Positions 11,445-12,328 of a stretch of DNA of 12,328 bases are shown piece after piece (positions within the stretch are counted from its first letter, which is position 1; the number at the start of each line of letters is the position of its first letter). The notes beneath the pieces were generated by a model. It made no database searches, was not told the DNA's origin, and saw only the letters and a list, made by a program, of their open reading frames with translations. The stretch comes from an uncultured Collinsella sp. (GTDB lineage Bacteria > Actinomycetota > Coriobacteriia > Coriobacteriales > Coriobacteriaceae), in the NCBI GenBank assembly GCA_900551555.1, contig URWC01000044.1, positions 1-12,328 on the forward strand, in the 5' to 3' direction. The translations under genes and the position numbers were made by a program.

Positions 11445-12328
11445 CTACTCGGCGTCGGGGACCTCGTAGGTGGCCGCCGGCGTGTTGTCGCACACGACGG
11501 TAAAGCCGCCGTCCTTGTCGACATCGACCGTCACCTGATCGCCCTCGCGCACCGTGCCATCGATGATAGCGGCGGCGATGGCATCCACGACCTCGCGCTG
11601 AACCAGACGCTTGAGCGGACGGGCGCCAAAGACCGGGTCCAGGCCGCCCACGGCGAGCATCTGCTTGGCCGCCGGGGTGATGGCAAGCGTCATGCGCTCC
11701 TTGGCCAGACGCGCGCGGACGTCGGCAAGCTGGATGTCGACGATCTTCTCGATCTGCGCCATGCCGAGCGGATGGAACACCACGATATCGTCGATACGGT
11801 TGAGGAACTCGGGGCGGAAGGTCTGAGCCATGGCCGCGTCAACCTGATGGCGCATCTCCTCCTCGTCCTTGCCCGAAAGCTCGGCGATAGCCTTGGAGCC
11901 CACGTTAGACGTCATGATGATGATCGTGTTCTTGAAGGACACTTGGCGACCCTGACCGTCGGTCAGACGGCCGTCGTCGAGCACCTGCAGCAGCACGTTA
12001 AAGACATCCGGATGGGCCTTCTCCATCTCGTCGAGCAAGATCACGGAGTAGGGGCGACGGCGTACGGCCTCGGTGAGCTGGCCGCCCTCGTCGTAGCCCA
12101 CGTATCCCGGGGGCGCACCGATCAGACGCTGGACGCTGAACTTCTCCATGTACTCGGACATGTCGATACGCACGAGCGCGCGCTCGTCGTCGAACAGGCA
12201 CTCGGCAAGCGCCTTGGCGAGCTCGGTCTTACCCACGCCGGTGGGGCCCAGGAAGAAGAAGCTGCCGATGGGCTTGTCCGGATCGGAGAGGCCCGCACGG
12301 CTGCGGCGCACAGCTGCGGCAACGGCGG
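11445..12328 (-). CDS. clpB: ATP-dependent disaggregase ClpB, C-terminal part (5' end outside window)
   Basis: About 293 C-terminal residues of a Hsp100 AAA+ unfoldase that, with DnaK, rescues aggregated proteins. This is the second ATPase domain. Visible are Walker A GPTGVGKT, pore loop GAPPGYVGYDEGG, Walker B VILLDEMEK, the LLQVLDDGRLTDGQGR stretch, sensor 1 MTSN, the arginine-finger region EFLNRIDD and sensor 2 GARPLKR. ClpB is preferred over ClpA/ClpC because of the MEKFSVQRLIGAPPGYVGY pattern; I see no ClpP-docking loop (IGF/LGF type), but I judge this by eye. The reading frame stays open through codons for AVAAAV to the window edge, so the start lies beyond 12328. Its terminator follows 43 nt after the stop. 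Stress control cannot be seen, as the promoter is outside. Confidence 0.95.
   Translation of the reverse strand, partial: AVAAAVRRSRAGLSDPDKPIGSFFFLGPTGVGKTELAKALAECLFDDERALVRIDMSEYMEKFSVQRLIGAPPGYVGYDEGGQLTEAVRRRPYSVILLDEMEKAHPDVFNVLLQVLDDGRLTDGQGRQVSFKNTIIIMTSNVGSKAIAELSGKDEEEMRHQVDAAMAQTFRPEFLNRIDDIVVFHPLGMAQIEKIVDIQLADVRARLAKERMTLAITPAAKQMLAVGGLDPVFGARPLKRLVQREVVDAIAAAIIDGTVREGDQVTVDVDKDGGFTVVCDNTPAATYEVPDAE

Overview
The window looks like chromosome from a high-GC member of the Coriobacteriia. A gut Collinsella or close relative is my best guess, inferred from gene content, base composition, Shine-Dalgarno-led genes, a CCA-encoding tRNA and the protein families present; no database was searched. 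The tRNA, metabolic and chaperone genes read as ordinary core or near-core chromosome. I see no transposase, integrase, phage gene or CRISPR array.

Layout, left to right. (1) Positions 1-119 hold a tRNA-Arg(CCU) on the minus strand, with its own hairpin terminator and a probable promoter. (2) Positions 200-398 are non-coding and hold seven copies of a 15-bp sequence in alternating orientation, with a period of about 61 bp. (3) Positions 422-3704 (minus) are a mannose-family PTS operon: fused EIIAB, EIIC, EIID, then a hairpin terminator or attenuator, then a DUF956 (ManO-type) gene. A 333-bp AT-richer control region lies upstream of it, with a good -10 box and two copies of TTTGTTTAAAC. (4) Positions 4041-7343 (minus) carry hypA, a nickel metallochaperone read from a TTG start, and before it a 925-residue multi-cluster Fe-S/flavin oxidoreductase with a GltD-like core. 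A hairpin separates the two. (5) Positions 7534-9267 (plus, divergent from the oxidoreductase) carry a TetR-family regulator and a tryptophan-rich polytopic membrane protein (probably DUF5692), closed by a strong terminator. The divergent promoter region contains two perfect 6-3-6 palindromes that are the likely TetR operators. (6) Positions 9501-10988 (plus) encode a single-pass membrane protein with a long acidic cytoplasmic N-terminus. (7) Positions 11029-11095 are a 67-bp near-perfect hairpin in the convergent intergenic gap. (8) Positions 11120-12328 (minus) carry a small Pro/Ala-rich protein and, after a strong terminator, the 3' part of clpB, which runs off the window.

How the genes work together: the PTS genes form one sugar-uptake and phosphorylation system. 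The TetR regulator probably controls the divergent oxidoreductase, itself, or the membrane protein behind it; this is inferred from operator position. HypA points to a [NiFe]-hydrogenase encoded elsewhere, and the oxidoreductase next to it fits an anaerobic redox lifestyle. The most unusual material is in the non-coding DNA: the alternating repeat array with compensatory base changes, and the long hairpin, which shares a 10-mer with the edge of the array.
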